This document shows, piece by piece, positions 1 to 7,977 of a stretch of 64,000 nucleotides of DNA (positions within the stretch are counted from its first letter, which is position 1; the number at the start of each line of letters is the position of its first letter). Location: positions 124,001 to 188,000 of the forward strand of contig JACKLO010000012.1 of the NCBI GenBank assembly GCA_024235915.1, read 5' to 3'. The notes beneath the pieces are model-generated. The model did no database searches, had not been told where the DNA came from, and saw only the letters and a list, made by a program, of their open reading frames with translations. The position numbers and the translations under genes were made by a program. Source of the DNA: Burkholderiaceae bacterium (GTDB taxonomy: Bacteria; Pseudomonadota; Gammaproteobacteria; Burkholderiales; Burkholderiaceae_C).

Positions 1-1
1 C

Positions 2-388
2 GCCGCTCACGCGGGCTGGCGCGGCCTGGCCGGCGGGGTCATCGACGCGGCGGTGGTGGCGTTGTGCGAAGGCACCGGGGCGGATCCGGGCGACCTGCTG
101 GCCTGGCTGGGCCCCTGCATCGGCCTGGCCGCCTTCGAGGTGGGCGCCGACGTGCTGGACGCTTTTGCCGACGACGCGGCATTCTTCGTCCACACGCCGC
201 GCGCCAACGGTGATGCGCGCTGGCACGCCGATCTGGCGGGCCTGGCCCGCCGCCGACTGTTTCGCCTGGGCCCGCGGCGGGTGCACGGCGGCGGCTGGTG
301 CACCGTCAACGACCCGTCACGCTTCTTTTCCTACCGGCGCGACGGCGTCACCGGGCGGCTGGCCGCCGCCATCTGGCGCCACGCCTGA
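2..388 (+). CDS. pgeF: PgeF/YfiH family polyphenol oxidase (laccase domain), 3' part
   Basis: This is the C-terminal 128 residues of a YfiH/PgeF (LACC1-like) protein, cut by the left window edge. The visible part opens with HAGWRG and contains GPCIG, which carry the conserved His and Cys of the family's metal site. It ends with the usual HGGGWCTVNDPSRFFSYRRDG signature. Members act on purine nucleosides, and in E. coli PgeF edits peptidoglycan precursors. Its position just upstream of phaC is common in Burkholderiales, to my knowledge. The 3' end overlaps the convergent small membrane protein gene by about 70 bases. Family assignment is firm; the exact substrate here is inference. Confidence 0.85.
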   Translation, partial: AAHAGWRGLAGGVIDAAVVALCEGTGADPGDLLAWLGPCIGLAAFEVGADVLDAFADDAAFFVHTPRANGDARWHADLAGLARRRLFRLGPRRVHGGGWCTVNDPSRFFSYRRDGVTGRLAAAIWRHA

Positions 389-655
389 TCCTGCGGCCGC
401 ATCGTCGACCGCTTCGTCCCGCTCAGTGACCTGTGTCGCCTGCGCCTGACCTTCCTGCAATTCCTGCGCTTCGGCCGCGCGCCGTTGACGCCGCCGCAGT
501 GGTGTGCCCAGGATGTAGAGCAGCAAGGCCAGCGGCCCCACGCCGTAGAGCACCAGCGTCATCACCGCACCGATCACGGTGCCTTGAGGCGACAAGGCTT
601 CGGCCACGGCCATCATCAGCACCACGTACATCCAAGCGATCGCGATCAGGTACAT
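317..655 (-). CDS. small membrane protein, two predicted TM helices
   Basis: A 112-residue protein of unknown function. Residues 1-20 (MYLIAIAWMYVVLMMAVAEA) and about 27-50 form two hydrophobic segments, followed by an Arg-rich cytoplasmic stretch (LRRRQRR) and an acidic/Ala/Gly/Pro tail. Short two-TM proteins of this type are found next to pgeF/phaC in related genomes, as far as I recall. The 3' end runs about 70 bases into the convergent pgeF gene. Its start lies just upstream of the phaC promoter, so the two genes are divergent. The N-terminal membrane half looks like real protein. The low-complexity tail is less certain and could partly reflect the overlap. Confidence 0.6.
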   Translation of the reverse strand: MYLIAIAWMYVVLMMAVAEALSPQGTVIGAVMTLVLYGVGPLALLLYILGTPLRRRQRRAAEAQELQEGQAQATQVTERDEAVDDAAAGSGVAPDGGGQPPGDAVAPVGKEA

Positions 656-656
656 C

Positions 657-685
657 TCGACAGGTGAATTGAGATTTCATAAAAT
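657..685 (+). promoter_or_regulatory. sigma-70 promoter for phaCAB
   Basis: TCGACA at 657-662 and TAAAAT at 680-685 are separated by 17 bases and each differ from the consensus by one base. The predicted transcript start is near 692, giving a leader of about 80 bases before the phaC TTG start at 770. The A/T-rich patch stands out from the GC-rich surroundings. Confidence 0.55.
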
Positions 686-769
686 GGAATCGCACGTCAA
701 CAGGTGGTAAGCGACAGGGCGTACAACCTGCGCTCGTTCACGCCAAAGCCTAGCAACAGGAGACAAGCC

Positions 770-2545
770 TTGAGCACCCAGCGTAACGCCCGCGGCCGCC
801 AGACCGGTGCGGCCGCCGCAAAGGCCCCGAAGACCGCGAAGGCGGCGCCGGCGGCACCCGCCGCCGCAGCGTCGCCGGCAGCGCCCGCTGCTGGCGACTT
901 GGCCGGCGCGTTTGGCGCGGCTTTCTCCGACATGTTCGGCCGCCTGCAGGGCCTGGCGCTGCCGCAGGACCAGGTGGCCGGGCTGCAGGGCGACTACCTG
1001 AAGAGCGTCACCCAGATCTGGAACGACACGCTGCAGCGTCTGCAGCAGGGTGAATCCAAGCCGCTGCCAGACCGGCGTTTTGCTGCCCAGCCCTGGCTGC
1101 AGAACCCTGCCGCCGCATACACGGCGCAGATGTACCTGCTCAATGCCCGCACGCTGATGCAGATGGCCGAGTCGGTGCAGGGCGACGCCAAGACCAAGGC
1201 GCGCATCCGCTTTGCCGTGCAGCAGTGGGTGGACGCCACCAGCCCCAGCAACTTCCTGGCCTTCAACCCCGAGGCCTTGAGCAAGGCCATGGAGACCAAG
1301 GGCGAGAGCATCGCCACCGGCATGAAGCAGCTGCTGGAGGACCTGGGCAAGGGCCATGTCTCGCAGACCGACGAATCGGTGTTCGAGGTTGGCCGCAACG
1401 TGGCCACCACCGCCGGCGCCGTGGTGTTCGAGAACGAGCTGTTCCAGCTCATCGAATACAAGCCGCTGACGGCACAGGTGCACGAGCGCCCGATGCTGTT
1501 CGTGCCGCCGTGCATCAACAAGTACTACATCCTCGACCTGCAGCCGGAGAATTCCGTCATCCGCTACACGGTGGAGCAGGGGCACCGCGTCTTCGTCGTC
1601 AGCTGGCGCAACCCGGACGACAGCCTCAAGGACAAGACCTGGGACGACTACATCGAGGAAGGCCCGATCCGCGCCATCGAGGTGGTGCGCGAGATCAGTG
1701 GTGCGCAGACCATCAACACCCTGGGCTTCTGCGTCGGCGGCACCATCCTGTCCACCGCGCTGGCCGTGCTGGCGGCGCGCGGCGAGCAGCCGGCCGAGAG
1801 CGTGACGCTGCTGACCACACTGCTGGACTTCAGCGACACCGGCATCCTCGACATCTTCGTCGACGAGGCGTCGGTGCGGCTGCGCGAGATGACCATCGGC
1901 GCCCAGGCGCCCACCGGCCCGGGGTTGCTGAAGGGCCAGGAACTGGCCACCACCTTCAGCTTCCTGCGGCCGAACGACCTGGTCTGGAACTACGTGGTCG
2001 GCAACTACCTCAAGGGTGAGACGCCGCCGCCGTTCGACCTGCTGTACTGGAACGGCGACAGCACCAACCTGCCCGGGCCCATGTATTGCTGGTACCTGCG
2101 CCACATGTACCTGCAGAACGACCTGAAGAAGCCGAATCAGCTCACCGTCTGTGGTGAGTCGGTGGACCTGCGCGCCATCCAGGCGCCGTTCTTCGTCTAC
2201 GGCAGCCGTGAGGACCACATCGTGCCCTGGAAGGCGGCCTACGCCTCGACCCAGATCGTCAAGGGCAAGACGCAATTCGTGCTCGGCGCCAGCGGCCACA
2301 TTGCCGGGGTCATCAACCCGCCAGCCAAGGGCAAGCGCAGCTACTGGACGAACACCAAGCTGCCGGCCAAGGCCGACGACTGGTTCGCCGGTGCCACGGA
2401 ACACCCGGGCAGCTGGTGGACCGCCTGGTCCGATTGGCTGGGCCAGCACGGCGGCAAGCGCGTGTCGGCGCCCAAGGGCTTCGGCAACCGGGCGCACAAG
2501 GCCATCGAGCCGGCGCCGGGCCGCTACGTCAAGGCCAAGGCCTGA
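770..2545 (+). CDS. phaC: class I poly(3-hydroxyalkanoate) synthase
   Basis: Polymerises (R)-3-hydroxybutyryl-CoA into PHB on the granule surface. The protein has 591 residues from TTG 770, close to the 589 of Cupriavidus necator PhaC. I chose TTG because AGGAG (758-762) sits seven bases upstream; an in-frame GTG at 704 lacks a ribosome site and would add 22 atypical residues. The lipase-like box GFCVGG holds the nucleophile Cys321. Asp482 (SREDHIVPW) and His510 (GASGHIAG) complete the triad, each shifted by two from the C. necator C319/D480/H508 numbering. The N-terminus (about residues 5-45) is an Ala/Lys/Pro-rich low-complexity stretch. First gene of phaC-phaA-phaB. Confidence 0.97.
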   Translation: MSTQRNARGRQTGAAAAKAPKTAKAAPAAPAAAASPAAPAAGDLAGAFGAAFSDMFGRLQGLALPQDQVAGLQGDYLKSVTQIWNDTLQRLQQGESKPLPDRRFAAQPWLQNPAAAYTAQMYLLNARTLMQMAESVQGDAKTKARIRFAVQQWVDATSPSNFLAFNPEALSKAMETKGESIATGMKQLLEDLGKGHVSQTDESVFEVGRNVATTAGAVVFENELFQLIEYKPLTAQVHERPMLFVPPCINKYYILDLQPENSVIRYTVEQGHRVFVVSWRNPDDSLKDKTWDDYIEEGPIRAIEVVREISGAQTINTLGFCVGGTILSTALAVLAARGEQPAESVTLLTTLLDFSDTGILDIFVDEASVRLREMTIGAQAPTGPGLLKGQELATTFSFLRPNDLVWNYVVGNYLKGETPPPFDLLYWNGDSTNLPGPMYCWYLRHMYLQNDLKKPNQLTVCGESVDLRAIQAPFFVYGSREDHIVPWKAAYASTQIVKGKTQFVLGASGHIAGVINPPAKGKRSYWTNTKLPAKADDWFAGATEHPGSWWTAWSDWLGQHGGKRVSAPKGFGNRAHKAIEPAPGRYVKAKA

Positions 2546-2571
2546 ACTCGAACACCAGGAGACACACTGAA

Positions 2572-3750
2572 ATGACCGACATCGTCATCGTCGCCGCCGC
2601 CCGCACTGCGGTCGGCAAGTTCGGCGGCACGCTCGCCAAGACCCCTGCCACCGAACTCGGTGCAGCCGTGATCCGTGACCTGCTGGTGCGCGCCAAGCTC
2701 GACGGCGCCCAGGTCGGCGAGGTCATCCTCGGCCAGGTGCTGCAGGCTGGTACCGGGCAGAACCCGGCGCGCCAATCGGTCATCAAGTCCGGCCTGCCGA
2801 ACGCGGTGCCGGCGATGACCATCAACAAGGTCTGCGGCTCCGGCCTCAAGGCCGTGATGCTGGCGGCCCAGGCCATCCGCGACGGCGACAGCGAGATCGT
2901 CATCGCCGGCGGCCAGGAAAGCATGAGCATGAGCCCGCACGTGCTGCAGGGCAGCCGCGACGGCCAGCGCATGGGCGACTGGAAGATGGTCGACACCATG
3001 ATCACCGACGGCCTGTGGGACGTCTACAACCAGTACCACATGGGCATCACGGCGGAGAACGTCGCGAAGCAGTTCGGCATCACCCGCGAGCAGCAGGACG
3101 CACTGGCGCTGGCCAGCCAGCAGAAGGCAGCCGCGGCGCAGGATGCCGGCCGCTTCAAGGACGAGATCGTGCCCTTCAGCATTGCGCAGAAGAAGGGCGA
3201 CCCCATCGTCTTCGCCGCCGACGAGTTCATCAACCGCAAGACCAATGCCGATGCCCTGGCCGGCCTGCGTCCGGCCTTCGACAAGGCCGGCAGCGTCACT
3301 GCCGGCAACGCCAGCGGCCTGAACGACGGTGCTGCCGGTGTGGTGGTGATGGCGGCCAAGACCGCCGAGCGCCTGGGTCTGACACCGCTGGCGCGCATCG
3401 CCAGCTACGCCAGTGCCGGCCTGGACCCGGCCACCATGGGCATGGGCCCGGTGCCGGCCAGCCAGCGCGCGCTGCAGCGCGCCGGCTGGAAGGCGGCCGA
3501 CCTGGACCTGCTGGAGATCAACGAGGCCTTCGCGGCCCAGGCCTGCGCCGTGCACCAGCAGATGGGCTGGGACACGAGCAAGGTCAACGTCAACGGTGGC
3601 GCCATCGCCATCGGCCACCCCATCGGCGCCAGCGGCTGCCGCATCCTGGTCACCCTGCTGCACGAGATGGTCAGGCGCGATGCGAAGAAGGGCATCGCGA
3701 GCCTGTGCATTGGGGGAGGCATGGGTGTGGCGCTGACCGTCGAGCGCTAG
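2572..3750 (+). CDS. phaA: acetyl-CoA acetyltransferase (beta-ketothiolase)
   Basis: Condenses two acetyl-CoA to acetoacetyl-CoA, the first step of PHB synthesis. The protein is 392 residues, normal for biosynthetic thiolases. It has the acyl-accepting Cys88 in NKVCGSG, His349 in AIGHPIGASG and the proton-donor Cys379 in CIGGGMG. The ATG at 2572 follows an AGGAGA ribosome site, 26 bases after phaC. A longer open frame runs upstream into phaC but matches no thiolase sequence. The operon context supports the PhaA role over a degradative thiolase. Confidence 0.96.
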   Translation: MTDIVIVAAARTAVGKFGGTLAKTPATELGAAVIRDLLVRAKLDGAQVGEVILGQVLQAGTGQNPARQSVIKSGLPNAVPAMTINKVCGSGLKAVMLAAQAIRDGDSEIVIAGGQESMSMSPHVLQGSRDGQRMGDWKMVDTMITDGLWDVYNQYHMGITAENVAKQFGITREQQDALALASQQKAAAAQDAGRFKDEIVPFSIAQKKGDPIVFAADEFINRKTNADALAGLRPAFDKAGSVTAGNASGLNDGAAGVVVMAAKTAERLGLTPLARIASYASAGLDPATMGMGPVPASQRALQRAGWKAADLDLLEINEAFAAQACAVHQQMGWDTSKVNVNGGAIAIGHPIGASGCRILVTLLHEMVRRDAKKGIASLCIGGGMGVALTVER

Positions 3751-3788
3751 AGTCGGTTTCCATCAATCGGATTTCACTGGAGGAAGAC

Positions 3789-4526
3789 ATGAGTCAGAAA
3801 GTTGCATACGTCACCGGCGGCATGGGCGGCATCGGCACCGCGATCTGCCAGCGCCTGGCCAAGGAAGGCTTCAAGGTCATCGCCGGCTGCGGCCCCACCC
3901 GGGATTTCCAGAAGTGGCTGGACGAGCAGAAGGCCGAGGGCTACACCTTCTACGCCAGCGTCGGCAACGTGGCCGACTGGGACAGCACCGTGGCCGCCTT
4001 CACCAAGGCCAAGGAAGAGCACGGCTCGATCGACGTGCTGGTGAACAACGCCGGCATCACGCGCGACCGCATGTTCCTCAAGATGTCGCCGGACGACTGG
4101 AAGGCCGTCATCGACACCAACCTCAACAGCATGTTCAACGTCACCAAGCAGGTGGTGCCCGACATGGTGGAAAAGGGCTGGGGACGCATCATCCAGATCA
4201 GCTCGGTCAACGGCGAGAAGGGCCAGGCCGGCCAGACGAACTACTCCGCCGCCAAGGCCGGCATGCACGGCTTCACGATGGCCCTGGCGCAGGAAATGGC
4301 CAGCAAGGGCGTGACGGTGAACACCGTGAGCCCGGGCTACATCGGCACCGAGATGGTCCGTGCCATCAAGCCGGAGATCCTGGAGAAGATCGTCGCCACC
4401 ATTCCCGTCAAGCGCCTGGGCACGCCGGAGGAGATCGGCTCGGTCGTCGCCTGGCTGGCAGGGCCGGATTCCGGCTTCACCACGGGGGCGGACTTCAGCT
4501 GCAACGGCGGACTGCACATGGGTTGA
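3789..4526 (+). CDS. phaB: acetoacetyl-CoA reductase (NADPH)
   Basis: Reduces acetoacetyl-CoA to (R)-3-hydroxybutyryl-CoA, the substrate of PhaC. A 245-residue short-chain dehydrogenase: the Rossmann glycine motif GGMGGIG is at 10-16, NNAG at about 86-89, and the catalytic set is Ser139, Tyr152 and Lys156 (YSAAK). The ATG at 3789 is preceded by GGAGGAAG. Last gene of the pha operon, 38 bases after phaA. Its TGA stop lies inside the first of three hairpins downstream. Confidence 0.96.
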   Translation: MSQKVAYVTGGMGGIGTAICQRLAKEGFKVIAGCGPTRDFQKWLDEQKAEGYTFYASVGNVADWDSTVAAFTKAKEEHGSIDVLVNNAGITRDRMFLKMSPDDWKAVIDTNLNSMFNVTKQVVPDMVEKGWGRIIQISSVNGEKGQAGQTNYSAAKAGMHGFTMALAQEMASKGVTVNTVSPGYIGTEMVRAIKPEILEKIVATIPVKRLGTPEEIGSVVAWLAGPDSGFTTGADFSCNGGLHMG

Positions 4527-4638
4527 ACGGCGACGCCGTTCAACCCAGTGAAGTCCTCTTCTCCGTTCTGCTCCCCCGAGCCCCCTCCAGGAGGGGGCTC
4601 CAGCATGAGCGTTGGGCGCCGGCCTCTGGCCGGCGTTT
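4521..4638 (+). terminator. three successive hairpins after phaB
   Basis: Hairpin 1 is a 12-bp perfect inverted repeat (4521-4532 / 4534-4545) containing the phaB stop codon; a real loop would open about two pairs. Hairpin 2 is GAGCCCCCTC (4578-4587) / GAGGGGGCTC (4591-4600) with loop CAG. Hairpin 3 is CGCCGGCC (4617-4624) / GGCCGGCG (4628-4635) with loop TCT, followed by TTT. Only the third resembles a classical intrinsic terminator. All lie between phaB and the convergent ankyrin gene and could act on both strands. Confidence 0.6.
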
Positions 4639-4644
4639 GCACTT

Positions 4645-6144
4645 CTACGCTCTGGAGGCGATCACGTCCTGCAGATCGGGAGGCAGATCGTCCAGAGCTT
4701 CCGGCGCGGGCGCACCGGCATCGATCAACAGACTGAGCACGGCGGTGTAGTCGCCGCCCGTCACCGGCTCGTTGCAGGCCGCATGCAGGCAACTGCCCAT
4801 CACGTTGCCGCCGTAGCCGTTGCGTTCGTCCCAGTGCGCGCCATGGGCCAGCAGCAGGCGCACCATCGTGGCGTCGCCACGGAATGCGGCCTGGTTGAGT
4901 GCACTGGCGTCCCAGTCGCCTTTCACGGTTACCGGCCAGCCGAGCGACAGCATGAGCGCGACGGCCTCGCGGTGGCCGCGCTGCGCTTGCTCCGGCAGCA
5001 GGCGCAGCAGATGCGGCGGCAGGCGTTGCAGCAGCGATGGATCCTGGGTCAGCTGCGCGCGGGCAAGCGATGCGTCGCCAGCGGCGCAGGCGGCGGCAAA
5101 GGCTTCGAGGTCGTTCAGACTCGGGGCTGGCGCACCGCCCTGCAGCAGCGCGAGGGCATCGCGGCGGCCCGCCCGCACGGCGTAGTCCGCCGGCGTGAAA
5201 CCGAGGTCGTCGGTGGTCCGCGGGTCGGCACCGTGGTCCAGCAGCAGGCGCACCGTGCCGGCGTCGCGGCCACGCATCAGGGCGTGGTGCAGCGCGCTGC
5301 GTCCGCCGGGGCCGCGTTCGTTGGGGTCGGCCCCCAGCGCCAGCGCCTGCGTCAGGCCGGACTGGCGGTCGTGGTCCAGTTGGCGCAGCAGCGCATTCGT
5401 GCCGGACCAGCGCGCGCCGGCCTGCACCAGGGCCGTCATGAACGCCGGGTCGTCGCGCTCGGTGGCGTGGTAAAGCGATTCGCCGTCGTTCGGGTTGGCA
5501 CCGGCCGCCAGCAGACGCTCCACGATTGGCAGGCTGCGTGCACGGGCCACGGCGCCATAGAGCACGGGCAGCGCATGCGCCTCGTTCTCGGGGTCATGCC
5601 AGACCGCATTGGGATCGGCGCCTAGCGCCAGCAGGACTTCGACGCTGCTCAGCAGCGCGTCATGGTGGCTGGCCAGCTGCGCCAGCCCCGAGGCGGCGGC
5701 ATAGACGAGCGCCGGCGCTCGCCAGGGCGGCAGCGGCGCGTTCGCGTCCTCCAGCGGCAGCGCGCCGTCGATCTCGCCCTGCAGCAGCGCAACGGCGGCG
5801 TGGCGCAGGGGCCGGGCCGCCAGGCGCGCCAGCACGCGCTGCGGCTGCGGCGCGTTCCAGCCGCGGCCCAGTGCCAGCGACACCAGTTGATCGACGAAGT
5901 CCGCCTCGTCAGCCGCGGCCGCGCGGCGGGCGTCCACCGCCGTCATCAGCGCCGACCAGCTGGCACAGCCGTGCTCGCGTGCGATGGCGAGCTGCGCTTG
6001 CGCCAGCTGCCAGGGCGGGACGAGTTGCAGGGCCGACGCACGCAACAGGGCGTCGGGCTCCGCGGCGCGCCAGGCACGCAGCAGGTCCTTGGCCTGGCGG
6101 CGCAGGTGGTCGGGGTGGGGCAGGGGCGGCAGCGCGTGGGGCAT
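4645..6144 (-). CDS. ankyrin-repeat protein
   Basis: A 499-residue protein built largely of ankyrin repeats. Typical repeat cores are visible, such as LLALGADPNAV, LLAAGANPNDGESLYHA, ALALGADPNERGPGGRSALHHAL, LLLDHGADPRTTDDLGFTPADYA and LLLAHGAHWDERNGYGGNVMGSCLHAA. The N-terminus (LRRQAKDLLRAWRAAEPDA) resembles the leader found before ankyrin repeats in many proteobacterial proteins. There is no signal peptide, so it is probably a cytoplasmic protein-protein interaction scaffold; the partner is unknown. It stands alone, convergent with phaB. Confidence 0.85.
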   Translation of the reverse strand: MPHALPPLPHPDHLRRQAKDLLRAWRAAEPDALLRASALQLVPPWQLAQAQLAIAREHGCASWSALMTAVDARRAAAADEADFVDQLVSLALGRGWNAPQPQRVLARLAARPLRHAAVALLQGEIDGALPLEDANAPLPPWRAPALVYAAASGLAQLASHHDALLSSVEVLLALGADPNAVWHDPENEAHALPVLYGAVARARSLPIVERLLAAGANPNDGESLYHATERDDPAFMTALVQAGARWSGTNALLRQLDHDRQSGLTQALALGADPNERGPGGRSALHHALMRGRDAGTVRLLLDHGADPRTTDDLGFTPADYAVRAGRRDALALLQGGAPAPSLNDLEAFAAACAAGDASLARAQLTQDPSLLQRLPPHLLRLLPEQAQRGHREAVALMLSLGWPVTVKGDWDASALNQAAFRGDATMVRLLLAHGAHWDERNGYGGNVMGSCLHAACNEPVTGGDYTAVLSLLIDAGAPAPEALDDLPPDLQDVIASRA

Positions 6145-6274
6145 CGTGATCCTTCATGCGGGGGCCCGGGGTCTGCAGCAGCGGGCCGCATGAGGGGCGG
6201 CGATGCGGTGTGGCGCACGCAAGCGTGTCAGGTGGGTTCAACCCTGTCCGCAGACCCGGAGGCGCCCTGCGCGC

Positions 6275-6298
6275 CGCCGGCATGCTGTCATGCCGGCG
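6275..6298 (-). terminator. hairpin downstream of the yitT operon
   Basis: A 10-bp stem CGCCGGCATG / CATGCCGGCG with loop CTGT, 24 bases after the YitT stop on the minus strand. No T-run follows, so it may be a weak terminator or an RNA-stabilising hairpin. Confidence 0.4.
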
Positions 6299-6321
6299 CT
6301 GTGGCGGTCAAGCCGCAGGGG

Positions 6322-6933
6322 TCAGACGGCGGCGTAGCGCCCGGGCTTGTGGTTCACGGCGAGTGCGAAGTTCAGCGCCACCGCGGCGAGCACCGACCAC
6401 AGCAGGGCCTGGGCGCCGATCCAGGGTCCGGCGGCCAGCAGGATCAGCGCATCCAGCGCCATCTGCACCTTGCCGGCGCGCCAGCCGCGGCTGTCCTGCA
6501 GCCACAGCACCAGCACGTTCAACCCGCCCAGGCTGGCGCGGTGGCGGAAGAGGATCAGCAGCCCGGCGCCCATCAGCAGCCCGCCGCCCAGTGCGGCGAA
6601 GGCCGGATGCACCGACTGAAGCACCACCCAGCGTGGCACCGCCTCGGCCAGCACCGACAGCAGGGCCACGGCGGCAAAGGTCTTGAGCGTGAAGCGGGCT
6701 CCCATGCGCCGCCAGGCCAGCGCGTAGAACGGCACGTTGATGGCGAAGAACGCCACACCGAACGGCAGGCCCATGGCGTAGTGCGCAATGAAGGCCAGCC
6801 CCGCGGTGCCGCCGGTCACCAGCCCGGCCTGTCTGAACAGCACCAGCGCCATCGCAACGAACAAGGTGCCGGTGAGCAGGCCCTGGGCGTCGTCGAACAG
6901 GCTGTGGCGCGCCGGTGCGGTGGCCGCGTTCAT
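6322..6933 (-). CDS. YitT family membrane protein
   Basis: A 203-residue integral membrane protein of the YitT (DUF161) family with about five or six TM helices. Family-like features include the N-terminal LLTGTLFVAMALVLFRQAGLVTGGTAGLAF segment and GLLILFRHRASLGGLNVLVLWLQ. The ATG at 6933 overlaps the stop of the upstream DUF2788 gene by four bases (ATGA type), which implies translational coupling. Members are putative transporters with no assigned substrate. A longer in-frame extension upstream reads antisense-like and is rejected. Confidence 0.8.
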   Translation of the reverse strand: MNAATAPARHSLFDDAQGLLTGTLFVAMALVLFRQAGLVTGGTAGLAFIAHYAMGLPFGVAFFAINVPFYALAWRRMGARFTLKTFAAVALLSVLAEAVPRWVVLQSVHPAFAALGGGLLMGAGLLILFRHRASLGGLNVLVLWLQDSRGWRAGKVQMALDALILLAAGPWIGAQALLWSVLAAVALNFALAVNHKPGRYAAV

Positions 6934-7148
6934 TCGCCGACCCCCGACAGGAAGTACTTGATCAGGCCCTTGGCCGCAAAACCCAGCAGGCCGAAGCCCA
7001 GCACCAGCAGCAGCACGAAGGTGCCGAACTTGCCGGCCTTCGACTCGCGCGCGAGCTGCAGCACGATGAAGACCATGTAGAGCATGAAGGCCGTGACGCC
7101 GAACGTCAGCCCGAACCACGCGATCTGTTCCTCGGTGTAGCCGAACAT
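6930..7148 (-). CDS. DUF2788 small membrane protein
   Basis: A 72-residue protein with two hydrophobic segments (about 9-32 and 43-60). It matches the DUF2788 family of short betaproteobacterial and gammaproteobacterial membrane proteins by its FGYTEEQIAWFGLTFGV opening. Function unknown. It lies six bases after the DUF2189 gene and overlaps YitT by four bases, so the three membrane-protein genes form a unit. Confidence 0.75.
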   Translation of the reverse strand: MFGYTEEQIAWFGLTFGVTAFMLYMVFIVLQLARESKAGKFGTFVLLLVLGFGLLGFAAKGLIKYFLSGVGE

Positions 7149-7154
7149 GCGCGG

Positions 7155-7931
7155 TCAGCCTTCGGACGGCAGCTCCACCAGGTCGCGGTAGGCGTGCCAG
7201 CTGGCATGGGCCAGCCACGGCAGGATGACGATGAGGCCGGTCAGCGCCGTGGCCATGCCCAGCGCCGTCAGCGCCATGATGATGCCGGCCCACAGGGCCA
7301 GGGGCACCGGGTCCTCCATCACCACGCGCCAGCTGGTGTAGATGGCCACCGGCAGCGATTCGTCGCGGTCCAGCAGCATGGGAATGGCGACGACCGAGCT
7401 GGCAAACACCGGTGCGGCCAGGATCGCGCCCAGCATCAGCCAGACCTCGAACAGCCAACTCTCGCCCAGCAGCACCACGTGCAGGAAGTCCTTGGGGCCG
7501 AGCACCGGCGCCGGGGCGAAACCGATGATGAGCGCGCCGGACGTCATCACCCAGCCAGTGCCGGCCAGCGCCAGCAGCGCACCAAAACCCACCAAGCGCA
7601 CATGCCGCGGGTGCCACACCGCCAACGCCGTGCGAAAGCCGGCCGGCTCGCCGCGCTCCATGGCACGGCTGACGGCATAGAGGCCGGTCGCAGCCAAGGG
7701 GGCGACGATCAGGAAGCCGCTGAACGCCCCGGCGACGAGCCAGAAATGCCGGCCAGCGAGCACGAACAGCACGCCGCCGAACAGCGCCGCCAACAGCCCG
7801 TGCAGCAGCCCGGGCCCGGGGTTGCGGGTGAAATCGACCGCGCCACGCTCCAGCCAGCGCAGCGGCTGGCTCAGCGGGATCGTGCGGGGCCGGAAACGGC
7901 GGGAGGCCTCGACGGCCGGCGAGCGCTGCAT
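7155..7931 (-). CDS. DUF2189 family membrane protein
   Basis: A 258-residue polytopic membrane protein. The N-terminal RTIPLSQPLRWLERGAVDF and the later SGFLIVAPLAATGLYAVSRAMERGE are characteristic of DUF2189, a family sometimes annotated as cytochrome c oxidase-associated. I count about six TM helices. The ATG at 7931 (MQRSPAV) is preferred because upstream codons lose family resemblance. First of three membrane-protein genes, 46 bases after mnmH, so it may be cotranscribed with map-glnD-mnmH. Confidence 0.8.
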   Translation of the reverse strand: MQRSPAVEASRRFRPRTIPLSQPLRWLERGAVDFTRNPGPGLLHGLLAALFGGVLFVLAGRHFWLVAGAFSGFLIVAPLAATGLYAVSRAMERGEPAGFRTALAVWHPRHVRLVGFGALLALAGTGWVMTSGALIIGFAPAPVLGPKDFLHVVLLGESWLFEVWLMLGAILAAPVFASSVVAIPMLLDRDESLPVAIYTSWRVVMEDPVPLALWAGIIMALTALGMATALTGLIVILPWLAHASWHAYRDLVELPSEG

Positions 7932-7977
7932 GGGTGTGAATGCTGCCACGGCGGCGGGTGCCGTGGCTTGATGCCGG

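Noticed and set aside
677..2497. 606-residue minus-strand frame opposite phaC
   Set aside because: Low-complexity shadow of phaC; no recognisable domain and PhaC is certain.
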